Below, in pieces: positions 7,466 through 15,666 of a stretch of DNA of 64,000 nt (positions within the stretch are counted from its first letter, which is position 1; every line of letters starts with the position of its first letter). The position numbers were made by a program, and so were the translations under genes. Source of the DNA: Conexibacter woesei DSM 14684 (lineage in GTDB: Bacteria > Actinomycetota > Thermoleophilia > Solirubrobacterales > Solirubrobacteraceae); contig NC_013739.1 in assembly GCF_000025265.1 (NCBI RefSeq), positions 1,054,001 to 1,118,000 on the forward strand, written 5' to 3'. Under the pieces are notes generated by a model, which saw only the letters and a program-made list of their open reading frames with translations, did no database searches and had not been told where the DNA came from.

Positions 7466-8812
7466 CTAGAGGTACGCGAGCGAGGTCGGAATCGCGGCCA
7501 GCTCGTCGCGGATCTTCAGCACGGCGGGGGCGATCGGGGAGTCCTCGCGCCAGCCGTACTGGTCGAGGATCGCCTGGACGTTCTCCTTCGACGGCGCCGA
7601 GACGACCTCGCGCTCGAGCGTCGCGGAGAGCGCGTGGACGCCCTCGATCACGCGGGCGGTCTCCCAGCTGATCGTGCCGTCGGCGGCGCAGTCGATGTAG
7701 CCGTTGCCGGCGAGGAAGCTCAGCTCGACGCAGGCGGCGCCGGCGTCGCTCCAGTTCCACGGGCCGCGGCGCAGGTAATGGAGCGCCTCCGCGAGGTAGA
7801 CGGCGGCGAGGTCGTCGGCGCTGCAGCCAGCCAGCTCCAGCCAGGTCGGCGTGAACGACATCGCGGTGCCGAAGGCGTCCGCTATCGCCTCCTGCAGTGA
7901 GTACCACGGCTCGTGGCCGACGTCCTTGGGGCCGACCTTGCCGGCGCGCGGCGTCGTGACCGCGTGGGCGATGTCGTGGCCGCGCATCCAGGTGATCAGG
8001 ACGGACGGGATGTCGACGTCGGGCGACGGCTTGTGACCGCTCAGCAGGCGATCGCCGAGCACCTTCGAGATGTGCTCGTAGCGCAGGCCGTAGACGTTGC
8101 GGAAGAGGATCGTCTTGTTCGACTTCTCGCCGAAGCCGGCGCCCTCGTCCTCGGGCAGGAAGTAACAGAAGTGCTTCGGGAAGGCGTTCGACTCGCCGCC
8201 CATCGTGATCAGATCGGTGATCTGCATCGCGAACGGGCTGTCGGCGACGACGTCGCTCGTGCCGGTGTGGCCGTTGACCTCGGCGAGGACGGCGGCGGAC
8301 GAGGCGTCGAGGCCGGCGATCAGCTCGTTGCCCTGCTGGTGCGCGGCCGTGATGACGACCGAGTGCAGCGGCGTACGCGTCTTGTTGCGGAACGTGCAGA
8401 CCGGCGAGGCGATGACCGACAGCTCCTGCGCGTCGGTCAGCGCGGCCTCGTCGTACGCGATCTCCTTGTCGTGCTTGAGCTCGCGCAGCGCGGTGGCACG
8501 ACGGCGGATCAGGTCGGCCTGCTCGGGCGAGACCGGGTCGCTGTCAGCCAGCTCGTCCATCAGGTCGGCGGAGAGGCCGGCGATCACGCGGGCATGGGCC
8601 TCGTTGGTGAAGCTGCCGTCGAGCGCCTGCAGCGAGCGCAGCGCGTCGCCGAGGGCGGACAGCTGGCGCAGCTGTGGAAGCAGCGGCTCGACGTTCGCCG
8701 AGACCGAAGCAGCGAGGTCGACGGCCGTGATCGTGTGGTTGTCGCGCTCCGGCCAGATCAGCGGGGCGGGCGAGACGACGGTCGTGGACGTGCTGGAAGC
8801 GGTGGCAGACAT
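7466..8812 (-). CDS. Putative gluzincin-like metallohydrolase (DUF6421-like)
   Basis: This 448-residue protein is of no family I can name with certainty; it resembles actinobacterial proteins I recall as DUF6421. It contains RGHDIAHAV at residues 278-285 and, 29 residues after the first His, SLQEAIADAFGT (E308, D312). The second motif matches the third-ligand helix of thermolysin-like gluzincins (NEAISDIFGT), and HDIAH is an HEXXH variant with Asp in place of Glu. A zinc hydrolase, or a catalytically altered relative, is therefore plausible. There is no signal peptide, so it is likely cytoplasmic. A good ribosome site (AGGAG at 8825-8829) supports the start. It converges on the ArgRS-methyltransferase-ligase operon and may belong to the same system. 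Confidence 0.6.
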   Translation of the reverse strand: MSATASSTSTTVVSPAPLIWPERDNHTITAVDLAASVSANVEPLLPQLRQLSALGDALRSLQALDGSFTNEAHARVIAGLSADLMDELADSDPVSPEQADLIRRRATALRELKHDKEIAYDEAALTDAQELSVIASPVCTFRNKTRTPLHSVVITAAHQQGNELIAGLDASSAAVLAEVNGHTGTSDVVADSPFAMQITDLITMGGESNAFPKHFCYFLPEDEGAGFGEKSNKTILFRNVYGLRYEHISKVLGDRLLSGHKPSPDVDIPSVLITWMRGHDIAHAVTTPRAGKVGPKDVGHEPWYSLQEAIADAFGTAMSFTPTWLELAGCSADDLAAVYLAEALHYLRRGPWNWSDAGAACVELSFLAGNGYIDCAADGTISWETARVIEGVHALSATLEREVVSAPSKENVQAILDQYGWREDSPIAPAVLKIRDELAAIPTSLAYL

Positions 8813-8830
8813 GGGTGCGGTGATCTCCTG

Positions 8831-9156
8831 AAGTAAAGGGCTGACAGTCCGATGTGCGCCGCCGCTCGGTGGGGCTCTTCAGCCTCCCGCCACGAGCGCG
8901 GCGCGGTACATCACGAGTTGGACGCGACGAGCGTGCGTCTTCGAGACGAGGCGAAAAACCGTCTTCGCCCGGCGTCGGCCGCGGTGCGGCGCTCGATGTC
9001 AGCGGTGGTGATCACAGGCACAAGGAATACGACTTTAGCGAGGTGCACGGCTTCGCGATTTCCCCCGAAAGCGCGTCGCACCTGCGCAATGCACGCCCAT
9101 GGTAGTGGAATCGCAGCCGTCAGTGCAAGGATCGGTCGCTCCCCGCAACACTTGAG
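8831..9156. other. Intergenic region without a convincing gene
   Basis: These 326 bases separate the starts side of the HDIAH protein from the 3' end of the Fic gene. Two overlapping open frames (about 80 and 120 codons) have arginine/serine-rich, unstructured translations and no ribosome site. The stretch has less GC than its surroundings (for example around 9030-9060) and must hold the minus-strand promoter of the HDIAH gene, but no clear -35/-10 pair, tRNA or stable hairpin was found. Confidence 0.4.
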
Positions 9157-10362
9157 TCACAGGTCGGGACCCGCGCTCGCGGGCACGGGAGTTGTGGTCC
9201 CCTCGTTCAGCAGCGACAGGTAGCTGTCGTAGACGTAGACGCGACCGCGCCGGCGTCCCGTCACCTCGCGAGCGATGCCCAGCTCCTCAAGTCGCGCGAA
9301 CGCCTGGTAGACCGGCGGCTCGCTCCGGCCGATGCGCGCGGCGACGTCGGCCGGCCGACCGACGACGCCTGCGGTCAGCTCGTCGTGGACGCGGGCCGCC
9401 GTCGCCGCGCCGCGACCGAGCGCGTGGATGCGCCTGCGATCCGCCTCGATCAAGCTCACGAGACGGCGCGTCGTCTCGGTCGTCGACTGCGCCACCTCGG
9501 TGACGCCGTCGAGGAAGAAGACGAGCCAGTCCTCCCACGCGCCTTCGGTGCGGACGCGCTGCAGACGGTCGTAGTAGACGTCCCGGTGTTGCTTGAGGTA
9601 GAGGCTGAGGTAGAGCAGCGGCCGATCGATCACGCCTTCGGCGATCAGCAGAAGGGTGACGAGCAGCCGGCCGAGCCGCCCGTTGCCGTCGAGGAACGGG
9701 TGGATCGTCTCGAACTGAGCATGTGCGAGCGCGGCCTTGACGAGGGTCGGCGTCTGCACGGGATCGCCGTGCAGGAACCGTTCGAGCTTGCCCATCGCGG
9801 CTTCGGCCTCCTGCCACGGCGGCGGGACGAAGCGCGCCGTTCCAGGACGCGTCCCGCCAAGCCAGTTCTGCGACCGGCGGAACTCGCCAGGCTGGCGCTC
9901 GCCGCCGCGCGCACCGTCCATCAGGGTGTCGTGAACCTGCTTCAGCAGCCGATTGCTCAGTGGCAGTCCGCCGCGCAGCAGCTCGACGCCGCGGTAGGTG
10001 GCCGCGACGTAGTTCGACGCCTCCTGCGCGTCGCCGCTGGGGACGCTCGGCGCGACGTCGTGTTCGAACAGGAGCAGATCGGACAGCGACGACTGGGTGC
10101 CCTCGATCTGCGACGAGAGCACCGCTTCCTTGCGGACGTACGAGTAGAGGAAGATCTCGGGATCCGGCAGCAGGAGGGTGACGCCGTCCAGGCGCCCCAG
10201 TGCCTGGTTGGCGCGGTCGAGGCGCGCCTGGAGCTCGGCGTCGATCGCGAGCGGCGGGTCCGGCGGCAGCGGCGCCGGGAAGAAGGCAGCGAAGCCGTCT
10301 GGGCCGGACTGCTGCTCGACAACTCGTCCGGCGCGGTGGCTCGTCTGCTTGAGCTGGGGCAT
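9157..10362 (-). CDS. Fic-domain AMP transferase with C-terminal winged helix
   Basis: This 401-residue class II Fic protein has the active-site motif HPFLDGNGRLGR at residues 221-232 and the N-terminal autoinhibitory SSQIEG helix (S83...E87-G88). A C-terminal winged-helix segment (GRPADVAARIGRSEPPVYQAFARLEELGIAREVTGRRRGRVY, described here as about residues 335-380) should bind DNA. The family transfers AMP from ATP to a protein side chain or to itself; the inhibitory glutamate suggests tight self-control. An inverted repeat lies directly upstream, fitting autoregulation through the winged helix. It is divergent from nucS. No antitoxin gene is adjacent, as expected for class II. Confidence 0.9.
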   Translation of the reverse strand: MPQLKQTSHRAGRVVEQQSGPDGFAAFFPAPLPPDPPLAIDAELQARLDRANQALGRLDGVTLLLPDPEIFLYSYVRKEAVLSSQIEGTQSSLSDLLLFEHDVAPSVPSGDAQEASNYVAATYRGVELLRGGLPLSNRLLKQVHDTLMDGARGGERQPGEFRRSQNWLGGTRPGTARFVPPPWQEAEAAMGKLERFLHGDPVQTPTLVKAALAHAQFETIHPFLDGNGRLGRLLVTLLLIAEGVIDRPLLYLSLYLKQHRDVYYDRLQRVRTEGAWEDWLVFFLDGVTEVAQSTTETTRRLVSLIEADRRRIHALGRGAATAARVHDELTAGVVGRPADVAARIGRSEPPVYQAFARLEELGIAREVTGRRRGRVYVYDSYLSLLNEGTTTPVPASAGPDL

Positions 10363-10375
10363 CGATCCGAAGGAA

Positions 10376-10404
10376 CCTTTGGTAGCGAGAAGCGTTACTA
10401 AAGG
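10376..10404 (-). promoter_or_regulatory. Inverted repeat upstream of fic, candidate operator
   Basis: CCTTTGGTAG (10376-10385) and TTACTAAAGG (10395-10404) are inverted copies matching at eight of ten positions around a 9-base spacer. The repeat begins 14 bases before the Fic start codon. Its position and the winged-helix domain of the Fic protein suggest an autoregulatory site that blocks initiation. Confidence 0.55.
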
Positions 10405-10493
10405 ATACGCAGCAAAGCCTTTCTTGGGTGCTGGTCTGGGAAGGGCTCGTTCAGAACCGCGTCCATCGGGGCCGACCGCTAGCTTGTGCCGCC

Positions 10494-11165
10494 GTGCGCT
10501 TGATCGTCGCCCGCTGTGAGGTCCGCTACACGGGCCGGCTCGACGCCCTCCTGCCGGAGGCGCTGCGGCTGATCGTGATCAAGTCGGACGGGTCGGTGAT
10601 GGTCCACGCCGACCACGGCGGCTTCAAGCCCAGCAACTGGATGGTGGCGCCGACGACGATCGAGGAGTCGGCCGAGCACATCGTCGTGCGCAAGTTCGCC
10701 GGCAAGGAGGAGGACCGGCTCGACATCCGCGTCGTCGAGGTCGTCTCCGATGTCACGCACGACATGGGCGAGGCGGCGGCGCTGGAGAAGGACGGCGTCG
10801 AGGCCCACCTGCAGGAGCTGCTGGCCGACCAGCCGCACTGGTGCGGCGAGGGCTTCCGGCTCGTCCGGCGCGAGTGGCCGACCGACATCGGCCCCGTCGA
10901 CCTGATGTGCCGCGACGAGGAGGACGGCTGGATCGCCGTCGAGATCAAGCGCGTCGGCACGATCGACGCGGTCGAGCAGCTCACCCGCTACCTGGAGCGG
11001 ATCCGGCTCGACCCGGCGATGGACGTCTGCCGCGGCGTGCTCGCGGCGCAGTCGATCAAGCCGCAGGCGCGGGTTCTCGCGGAGGCACGCGGGATCGCCT
11101 GCGTCGAGGTCGACCTCGCGGTGCTGCGCGGCGAGCGCGAGCCCGACCTCACGCTGTTCGGCTGA
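10494..11165 (+). CDS. nucS: Mismatch-specific endonuclease NucS/EndoMS
   Basis: This 223-residue protein matches NucS of actinobacteria and archaea. It has an N-terminal DNA-binding beta region (RLIVARCEVRYTGRL), the nuclease core with WPTDIGPVDLMCRD and AVEIKR catalytic acidic/lysine residues, QLTRYLERI, and the C-terminal DLTLFG tail, which is the sliding-clamp-binding motif. It cuts both strands at mismatches in the non-canonical repair pathway that replaces MutS/MutL in these bacteria. The GTG at 10494 is chosen because upstream in-frame sequence reaches into the promoter gap and the family begins with this V/M-R-L-I-V motif. Divergent from fic. Confidence 0.95.
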   Translation: MRLIVARCEVRYTGRLDALLPEALRLIVIKSDGSVMVHADHGGFKPSNWMVAPTTIEESAEHIVVRKFAGKEEDRLDIRVVEVVSDVTHDMGEAAALEKDGVEAHLQELLADQPHWCGEGFRLVRREWPTDIGPVDLMCRDEEDGWIAVEIKRVGTIDAVEQLTRYLERIRLDPAMDVCRGVLAAQSIKPQARVLAEARGIACVEVDLAVLRGEREPDLTLFG

Positions 11166-11178
11166 GCGGCCACCTCCG

Positions 11179-12333
11179 TCAGGCCGGCGCGACCACGCGG
11201 TAGCGCTCGACGTAGTCGAGGTCCAGCTCCCAGCCGAGCCCGGGGGTATGGGGGAGCGTGATCGTCCCGTCGACGAGCGGCGGGCGGTTCGCGATCATGT
11301 TCCACCAGATCGGGTCGCGGTGGGGGTCGAAGCACTCGGCGTAGAGGCCGTGGGGGATCGAGGCGAGCAGGTGGGTGGAGACCTGCGGCTCCTCGTGGTG
11401 GCCCATCTGCACGTCGTAGGAGAGCGCCATGCCGGCGACGCGGCGCCACTCGGTCGGGCCGCCCGACCAGGAGGCGTCGAAGTTGCAGACGTCGATCGCG
11501 CCCTCGGCCATCAGGTCGCGGCAGCCGCCGGCGGAGAACTCGCTCTGCCCGGCGCAGACCCGCACGCCCGCCTTCATCCGCACGTCGCGCATCGCGCGGC
11601 GGTCGTTGTGCCACTGGCACGGCTCCTCGAACCAGTGCAGGTCGTCGCCCTCGACGAGGCGGGCGAACGCGATCGCGTCCTCCGGCGCCCACCCCTGGTT
11701 GGCGTCGGCGGCGAGGATGAAGTCCGGCCCAGCGGCGGCGCGCGCCTCCTTGAAGCGCTTCGCGTCGCTCGCGGGGTCGAGCCCGCCGACCTTGAACTTC
11801 ATGCCGGCGAGGCCGCGCTCGCGCAGCTCGGCGACCTGCTCGGCGACGCTGATCGGGGAGTCGTAGTACCCGCCGATCGAGATCATCGGGAGCGTGTTGC
11901 GGAAGCCGCCCCAGAGGCGCCAGAGCGGCTGGCCGAGCGCCTTGCCGACGGCGTCCCAGATGGCGGTGTCGACGCAGGCGCAGGCGACGAGGCCGAGGCG
12001 GCGGTCGCGCAGGATGTTGAACGTGGTGGGACGGGCGCGCTGCCAGCAGCGCTCGGTCGCCATGCCGTCCTCGCCGATCAGCTGCGGCGCGATCTCGCGG
12101 TGGATGATCTCGTCGATCTCGAACAGGCCCGCGTCCTCGTCGCCGGCGTACGCCTCGCCGACGATCCCCTCCTCGGTGTGGACGCGCGTGACGATCGTCG
12201 AGCGGTGCGTCATCTGGTAGTGGCTGCCGCGGTACACCCGACCGAGGGGGACGCGGACCGGGATCGTCTCGATGCGGCTGATGGTGAGGCGCGACACCGT
12301 CGCCGTGGCAATGGTCTCTCCCGTGGAACTCAC
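11179..12333 (-). CDS. Enolase-superfamily sugar-acid dehydratase (MR/MLE), copy 1
   Basis: This 384-residue mandelate-racemase/muconate-lactonising-type enzyme has the catalytic KFKVG lysine motif, metal ligands in ADANQGW, FEEP and GQSEF, and an N-terminal capping domain (VSRLTISRIETIPVRVPLGR). The family abstracts the proton alpha to a carboxylate; dehydration of an aldonate or uronate, or racemisation, is likely. The start is GTG with AAGGA nine bases upstream. It is the outermost gene of the catabolic island, and a motif shared with other island promoters lies about 70 bases upstream. AGA codons are nearly absent, in line with most island genes. Confidence 0.85.
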   Translation of the reverse strand: MSSTGETIATATVSRLTISRIETIPVRVPLGRVYRGSHYQMTHRSTIVTRVHTEEGIVGEAYAGDEDAGLFEIDEIIHREIAPQLIGEDGMATERCWQRARPTTFNILRDRRLGLVACACVDTAIWDAVGKALGQPLWRLWGGFRNTLPMISIGGYYDSPISVAEQVAELRERGLAGMKFKVGGLDPASDAKRFKEARAAAGPDFILAADANQGWAPEDAIAFARLVEGDDLHWFEEPCQWHNDRRAMRDVRMKAGVRVCAGQSEFSAGGCRDLMAEGAIDVCNFDASWSGGPTEWRRVAGMALSYDVQMGHHEEPQVSTHLLASIPHGLYAECFDPHRDPIWWNMIANRPPLVDGTITLPHTPGLGWELDLDYVERYRVVAPA

Positions 12334-12402
12334 GCGCTTCCTTCTTGCGGCTGTTTCGGGGTGACGGGTCCGCCGGCGGCTCGTGCGCGACGGTCCCGGG
12401 AA

Positions 12403-12416
12403 CGTTTCTAGAATCT
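12403..12416 (-). promoter_or_regulatory. Divergent member of the island operator family
   Basis: CGTTTCTAGAATCT matches ten of fourteen positions of the island motif CGATTCCGGAATCG and sits about 70 bases before the first MR/MLE gene. A similar TTTCTA-centred site occurs at 33388-33401. It is weaker than the other copies. Confidence 0.4.
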
Positions 12417-12451
12417 ACGCTACTCATGGCGCAGGGTGGTGCGTGCCTCGA

Positions 12452-12476
12452 TCCCGGGGCCGTTCAGGCCCCGGGA
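12452..12476 (-). terminator. Hairpin terminator of the exported S12 hydrolase gene
   Basis: A perfect 10-bp stem (12452-12461 with 12467-12476) with a 5-base loop lies about 30 bases past the stop codon of the minus-strand S12 gene. No T-run follows. Confidence 0.7.
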
Positions 12477-12505
12477 CAGAGCTGAGATCGCGGCGCGGCG
12501 TGTCG

Positions 12506-13702
12506 TCAGCCGTCGCAGATCGCCTTCTCGAGGACCGTGCGGCCGGACGGCTCGCTGGCATCGGTCGAGACCGTGTTGGTCACGATCGATGCGTGGCGCC
12601 CGTTGTCGCCGACCAGCGTCTCGGTGAAGTAGCCCGGCGAGGCGCCGTTGTGGCCCCAGGCCGTGCCGCAGGAGAGGTTGGCCTTGTAGATGCCGAGCCC
12701 GTATCCGTCCTTGATGCCGGGGAACGCGGTGCGCATCTGAGTCAGCGATGCGGCGGAGACGACCTGGCCGCTGAACAGCGCGCGGTAGAAGGTGACCGTG
12801 TCGTCGAGGGTCGAGATGATCGCGCCGGCCGGTCCGGCGAGCGAGGGCTCGAATATGTTCGAGATGTCGATCCACCCGGTCAGCGGCCCTATTCTGGTGC
12901 CGACGTAACCGTGCACCGCGGGCGGCCCGATCGACTTGTCGCCGGGGGCGGGGTAGCGCGTCTCGGTCAGGCCGAGCGGTCTGATGATCCGGTCGGTGAT
13001 CTCGGTGCGGATCGACTGGCCGGTGACTCTCTCGATCAGCATCCCCAGGAGGATGTAATTGGTGTTGCTGTATCTGATCGAAGTGCCCGGTGCGAACCAC
13101 GGCGCCTGTGACAGCGCGGCTCTGACCAGATCCGCCATCAGGTACGTCCCGTCGAGCTGCATTCTGGGGTTGTTGTCGGTGTAGTTCGGAATGCCGCTGC
13201 GGTGCTGCAGGAGCTGACGGACGGTGATCACTCTGCCGTCGTAGGGCGAGGTCAGCACGCCGGGGAGATACTGCTCGACCGTTCCGTCGAGGTCGACCAG
13301 TCTCTCGTCGACGAGCTGGAGGACCACGGAGGCGGTGTAGGTCTTGGTCTCGCTGCCGATCCGGAAGTGGTCGTCGGGGCCGATCCCGGTTCTCTCGTAG
13401 ATGTTGCGGACGCCGCTCTGCAACGTCCACCGCGTCGTCGCGTCGCCGCCCATGACAGCGGCTCCGGGACCTCCGCTGTGCGGCTGCCAGGCAGAGAGCG
13501 CCGCTTGCGTGCTCTCGTGCGCCGCCTGGGCGGAGAGCGGCGTCATGGCTACCAGCCCGGTGACGAGGGCGAGCGCCGTTGCAAGCGCGGTCGCTCGCCG
13601 ACGTCGCGGGCGCACGGAAGCCCGCAGATGCGGGGGACTGCCGGCCGCGCTGGGCCGGCGTGAGGAAGGCGGCGCGAGCGCCGACGCTGCGGGAGGACGC
13701 AT
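12506..13702 (-). CDS. Exported serine hydrolase, beta-lactamase/D,D-peptidase family S12
   Basis: This 398-residue protein has an arginine-rich n-region and hydrophobic segment (about residues 38-55) ending SAQA-AH, so it is likely secreted. Active-site S117-E-T-K120 is the SxxK motif, YSN is the second motif and WGHNGASPG supplies the HxG motif, as in AmpC-type enzymes, esterases and D,D-carboxypeptidases. The ATG at 13702 has AAGGAG nine bases upstream; the longer frame to 13966 would run through operator repeats and was rejected. It is divergent from the transporter operon, sharing the operator-rich gap. Arginine is mostly AGA, unlike its neighbours on the left. It may trim D-amino-acid peptides outside the cell. 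Confidence 0.85.
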   Translation of the reverse strand: MRPPAASALAPPSSRRPSAAGSPPHLRASVRPRRRRATALATALALVTGLVAMTPLSAQAAHESTQAALSAWQPHSGGPGAAVMGGDATTRWTLQSGVRNIYERTGIGPDDHFRIGSETKTYTASVVLQLVDERLVDLDGTVEQYLPGVLTSPYDGRVITVRQLLQHRSGIPNYTDNNPRMQLDGTYLMADLVRAALSQAPWFAPGTSIRYSNTNYILLGMLIERVTGQSIRTEITDRIIRPLGLTETRYPAPGDKSIGPPAVHGYVGTRIGPLTGWIDISNIFEPSLAGPAGAIISTLDDTVTFYRALFSGQVVSAASLTQMRTAFPGIKDGYGLGIYKANLSCGTAWGHNGASPGYFTETLVGDNGRHASIVTNTVSTDASEPSGRTVLEKAICDG

Positions 13703-13789
13703 AGGAGTCATCTCCTTGATCCGGGGACCCGACGACTGACTCGGGATTGCGGGACGTATAGCCGTCGAGCAGGCCGGGGTCAAGATGCC

Positions 13790-13929
13790 GGAACCGTTTC
13801 CGCAACTGTTAGCGGAAACGGTTCCACAAATGTTCCCGCAATCGCGCCCGGGCACGTGCGCGAGTGATCTCCGTGTGCTACTCTCGCAACCGTTTCCGGC
13901 ATCGTTGCCTACTAGCGATTCCGGTATCG
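13790..13929. promoter_or_regulatory. Operator array between S12 hydrolase and transporter operon
   Basis: Three dyads lie in this divergent gap. A perfect 14-bp inverted repeat pairs 13790-13803 with 13812-13825 around an 8-base spacer. CGTTTCCGGCATCG at 13891-13904 and CGATTCCGGTATCG at 13916-13929 match the island motif at twelve and thirteen of fourteen positions; the last sits in a longer perfect dyad TAGCGAT-TCCGGT-ATCGCTA (13913-13932). Their centres have a CpG, as LacI-family operators do. They probably repress both the S12 gene (start 13702) and the importer operon (start 14045). Confidence 0.7.
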
Positions 13930-14044
13930 CTACCCGGATGGGGAGGAGGAACGTGTTCATTTGCATCTCGTCGCACGGCGGCCGTGGACACGCCGGTCGT
14001 GGAGTTCGCTTCGCGCGAGGACGATTCGATTTGGAGGTCTCTCG

Positions 14045-15616
14045 GTGAGCCCAAGAGCTATGGGGGTCAGCCGGATGCGGCGCTTGGCCGTGGCTGTCGG
14101 GGTGCTGGTCGTTGGCGTCGGCGCCGCGGGGTGCGGCGGCGAAAGCACGACGACGACGACCAGATCAGGCGGGGGAGCGAAGGTGCTGCGCTACGGCGTT
14201 CCCGCTTCGATCGTGGCCAGAGGCGTGAGCAATCCGGCCGTGATCCCGAGCACGGACGGACCGATCCTGAGCATCGCCTACGCCCCTCTGTTCCATGCCG
14301 CTCCGGACGGCAGAATCGAGCCGGCGCTGGCCGTCAGATGGCGCTACACCGATGACGACCAGAAGGTCTTCGAGTTCACCCTGCGCGAGGATGCGCGCTT
14401 CTCCGACGGGACCCCGGTCACCGCGGAAGCGGTGGTGGGTTCGCTCGAGTACTACTACAAGAGCAGAAACATCTACTCGGAGCTGCTGGGGAGAAACCCG
14501 AGGTTCGAGGCGGTCGACAGATGGACGGTGCGCGTCACGTTGACGGCGTCGCTGCCCAACCTGCCGTTCCTGTTCTCCGAGGCGAACGTCAACTGGGGCT
14601 TCGTGATGGCGCCGAAGGGAGTGGCGAATCCCAGACTGTTCACGAAGGCCACCTATGGCGCGGGGCCGTACAAGCTCGACTACTCGAAGTCGGTGCCCGG
14701 CGACCACTACACGTTCGTGCCGAACGAGTACTTCTACGACAGATCGGCGATCAAGTTCAAGGAGATCTACCTGAAGGCGTTCGCCGATCCGTCGGCAGCG
14801 CTGCAGGCGCAGCAGGCCGGTCAGATCGACGTCGGCTGGACGATGGACTCGTCGACGGCCGAAGCGGCCGAGTCGGCCGGTCTCGACGTCGTGTCTGCCC
14901 CATTCGCCGTTCTCTACATGACGATGAACGCGCGCAGAGGCACCGAGGCGCTTCGCGACGTCCGTGTGCGCCGGGCGCTGAACTACGCGATCGACCGCAA
15001 GGCGATCTCGAACGCGCTCTTCGGCAGATACGGCGTCCCGATGTCTCAGTTCACGGTTCCGCCGGACTCCAATCCCGGGTTGGAGAACGCGTACCCCTAC
15101 GATCCGGAGAGAGCGCGCGCGCTGCTGGCCGAGGCGGGATACCCGAGAGGGTTCGAGTTCTCGATCAACACCGGCAAGGACGATCCCCAGGCGAAGGCCG
15201 TCGAGCTGGTGGCCAGCTACCTCGACAGAATCGGCGTCAAGTCGAACGTCAGAACGTTCCAGAACCGCGCGGGCTACCTCGACGCAGCGCTGTCGTTCAA
15301 GGACGACTCGGCGATCTTCGCCGGCGACGTCGGCGTGCCGACGACGATCGAGTACCCCAGCTACATCGGGCCGAGCAGCACGCTCGGCGGGGGCGACCCG
15401 GTCAACCCGAGAGTCAACGAGCTCTACGAGGCCGGTCTCAGAGCGAGCGACCCCTCCAGAGACTGGAAGGAGATGTGGGCGATCACGGTGAACGACGCCT
15501 GGTTCCTGCCGATATCGGGGTTCAGTGACCTCGCGTACGTGTCGGACGGGATCGGCGGGGTGCAGATGACCCCGGCCCGCCCGTACTCCTTCCCGACGGA
15601 GTGGTTCCCCAAGTAG
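14045..15616 (+). CDS. ABC transporter solute-binding lipoprotein, family 5
   Basis: This 523-residue extracellular binding protein of the oligopeptide/nickel/oligosaccharide type has a signal peptide with a lipobox (VGVGAAGC) for lipid anchoring, followed by a threonine/glycine-rich linker. Family features include FTLREDARFSDGTPVTAEAV, DVRVRRALNYAIDRKAI and YPYDPERARALLAEAGYP. GTG at 14045 is supported by GGAGG seven bases upstream. It heads an operon with two permeases and two ATPases. By eye most arginines are AGA (at least fifteen), while the permease and ATPase genes behind it use almost none; this suggests the binding protein was acquired or exchanged separately. The ligand is probably a peptide or glycopeptide. 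Confidence 0.9.
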   Translation: MSPRAMGVSRMRRLAVAVGVLVVGVGAAGCGGESTTTTTRSGGGAKVLRYGVPASIVARGVSNPAVIPSTDGPILSIAYAPLFHAAPDGRIEPALAVRWRYTDDDQKVFEFTLREDARFSDGTPVTAEAVVGSLEYYYKSRNIYSELLGRNPRFEAVDRWTVRVTLTASLPNLPFLFSEANVNWGFVMAPKGVANPRLFTKATYGAGPYKLDYSKSVPGDHYTFVPNEYFYDRSAIKFKEIYLKAFADPSAALQAQQAGQIDVGWTMDSSTAEAAESAGLDVVSAPFAVLYMTMNARRGTEALRDVRVRRALNYAIDRKAISNALFGRYGVPMSQFTVPPDSNPGLENAYPYDPERARALLAEAGYPRGFEFSINTGKDDPQAKAVELVASYLDRIGVKSNVRTFQNRAGYLDAALSFKDDSAIFAGDVGVPTTIEYPSYIGPSSTLGGGDPVNPRVNELYEAGLRASDPSRDWKEMWAITVNDAWFLPISGFSDLAYVSDGIGGVQMTPARPYSFPTEWFPK

Positions 15617-15666
15617 GTCCGACGTTGACTGTCGTCTCAATCAAGATCGACGCCAGCACGAGGCCG

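Noticed and set aside
8854-9223. Small plus-strand genes between the HDIAH protein and fic
   Set aside because: Translations are Arg/Ser-rich without motifs, no ribosome site precedes them, and the larger one runs into the 3' end of fic.
13703-13966. N-terminal extension of the exported S12 hydrolase
   Set aside because: It would place operator repeats inside the coding region and move the signal peptide far from the N-terminus; ATG 13702 has a well-spaced AAGGAG.
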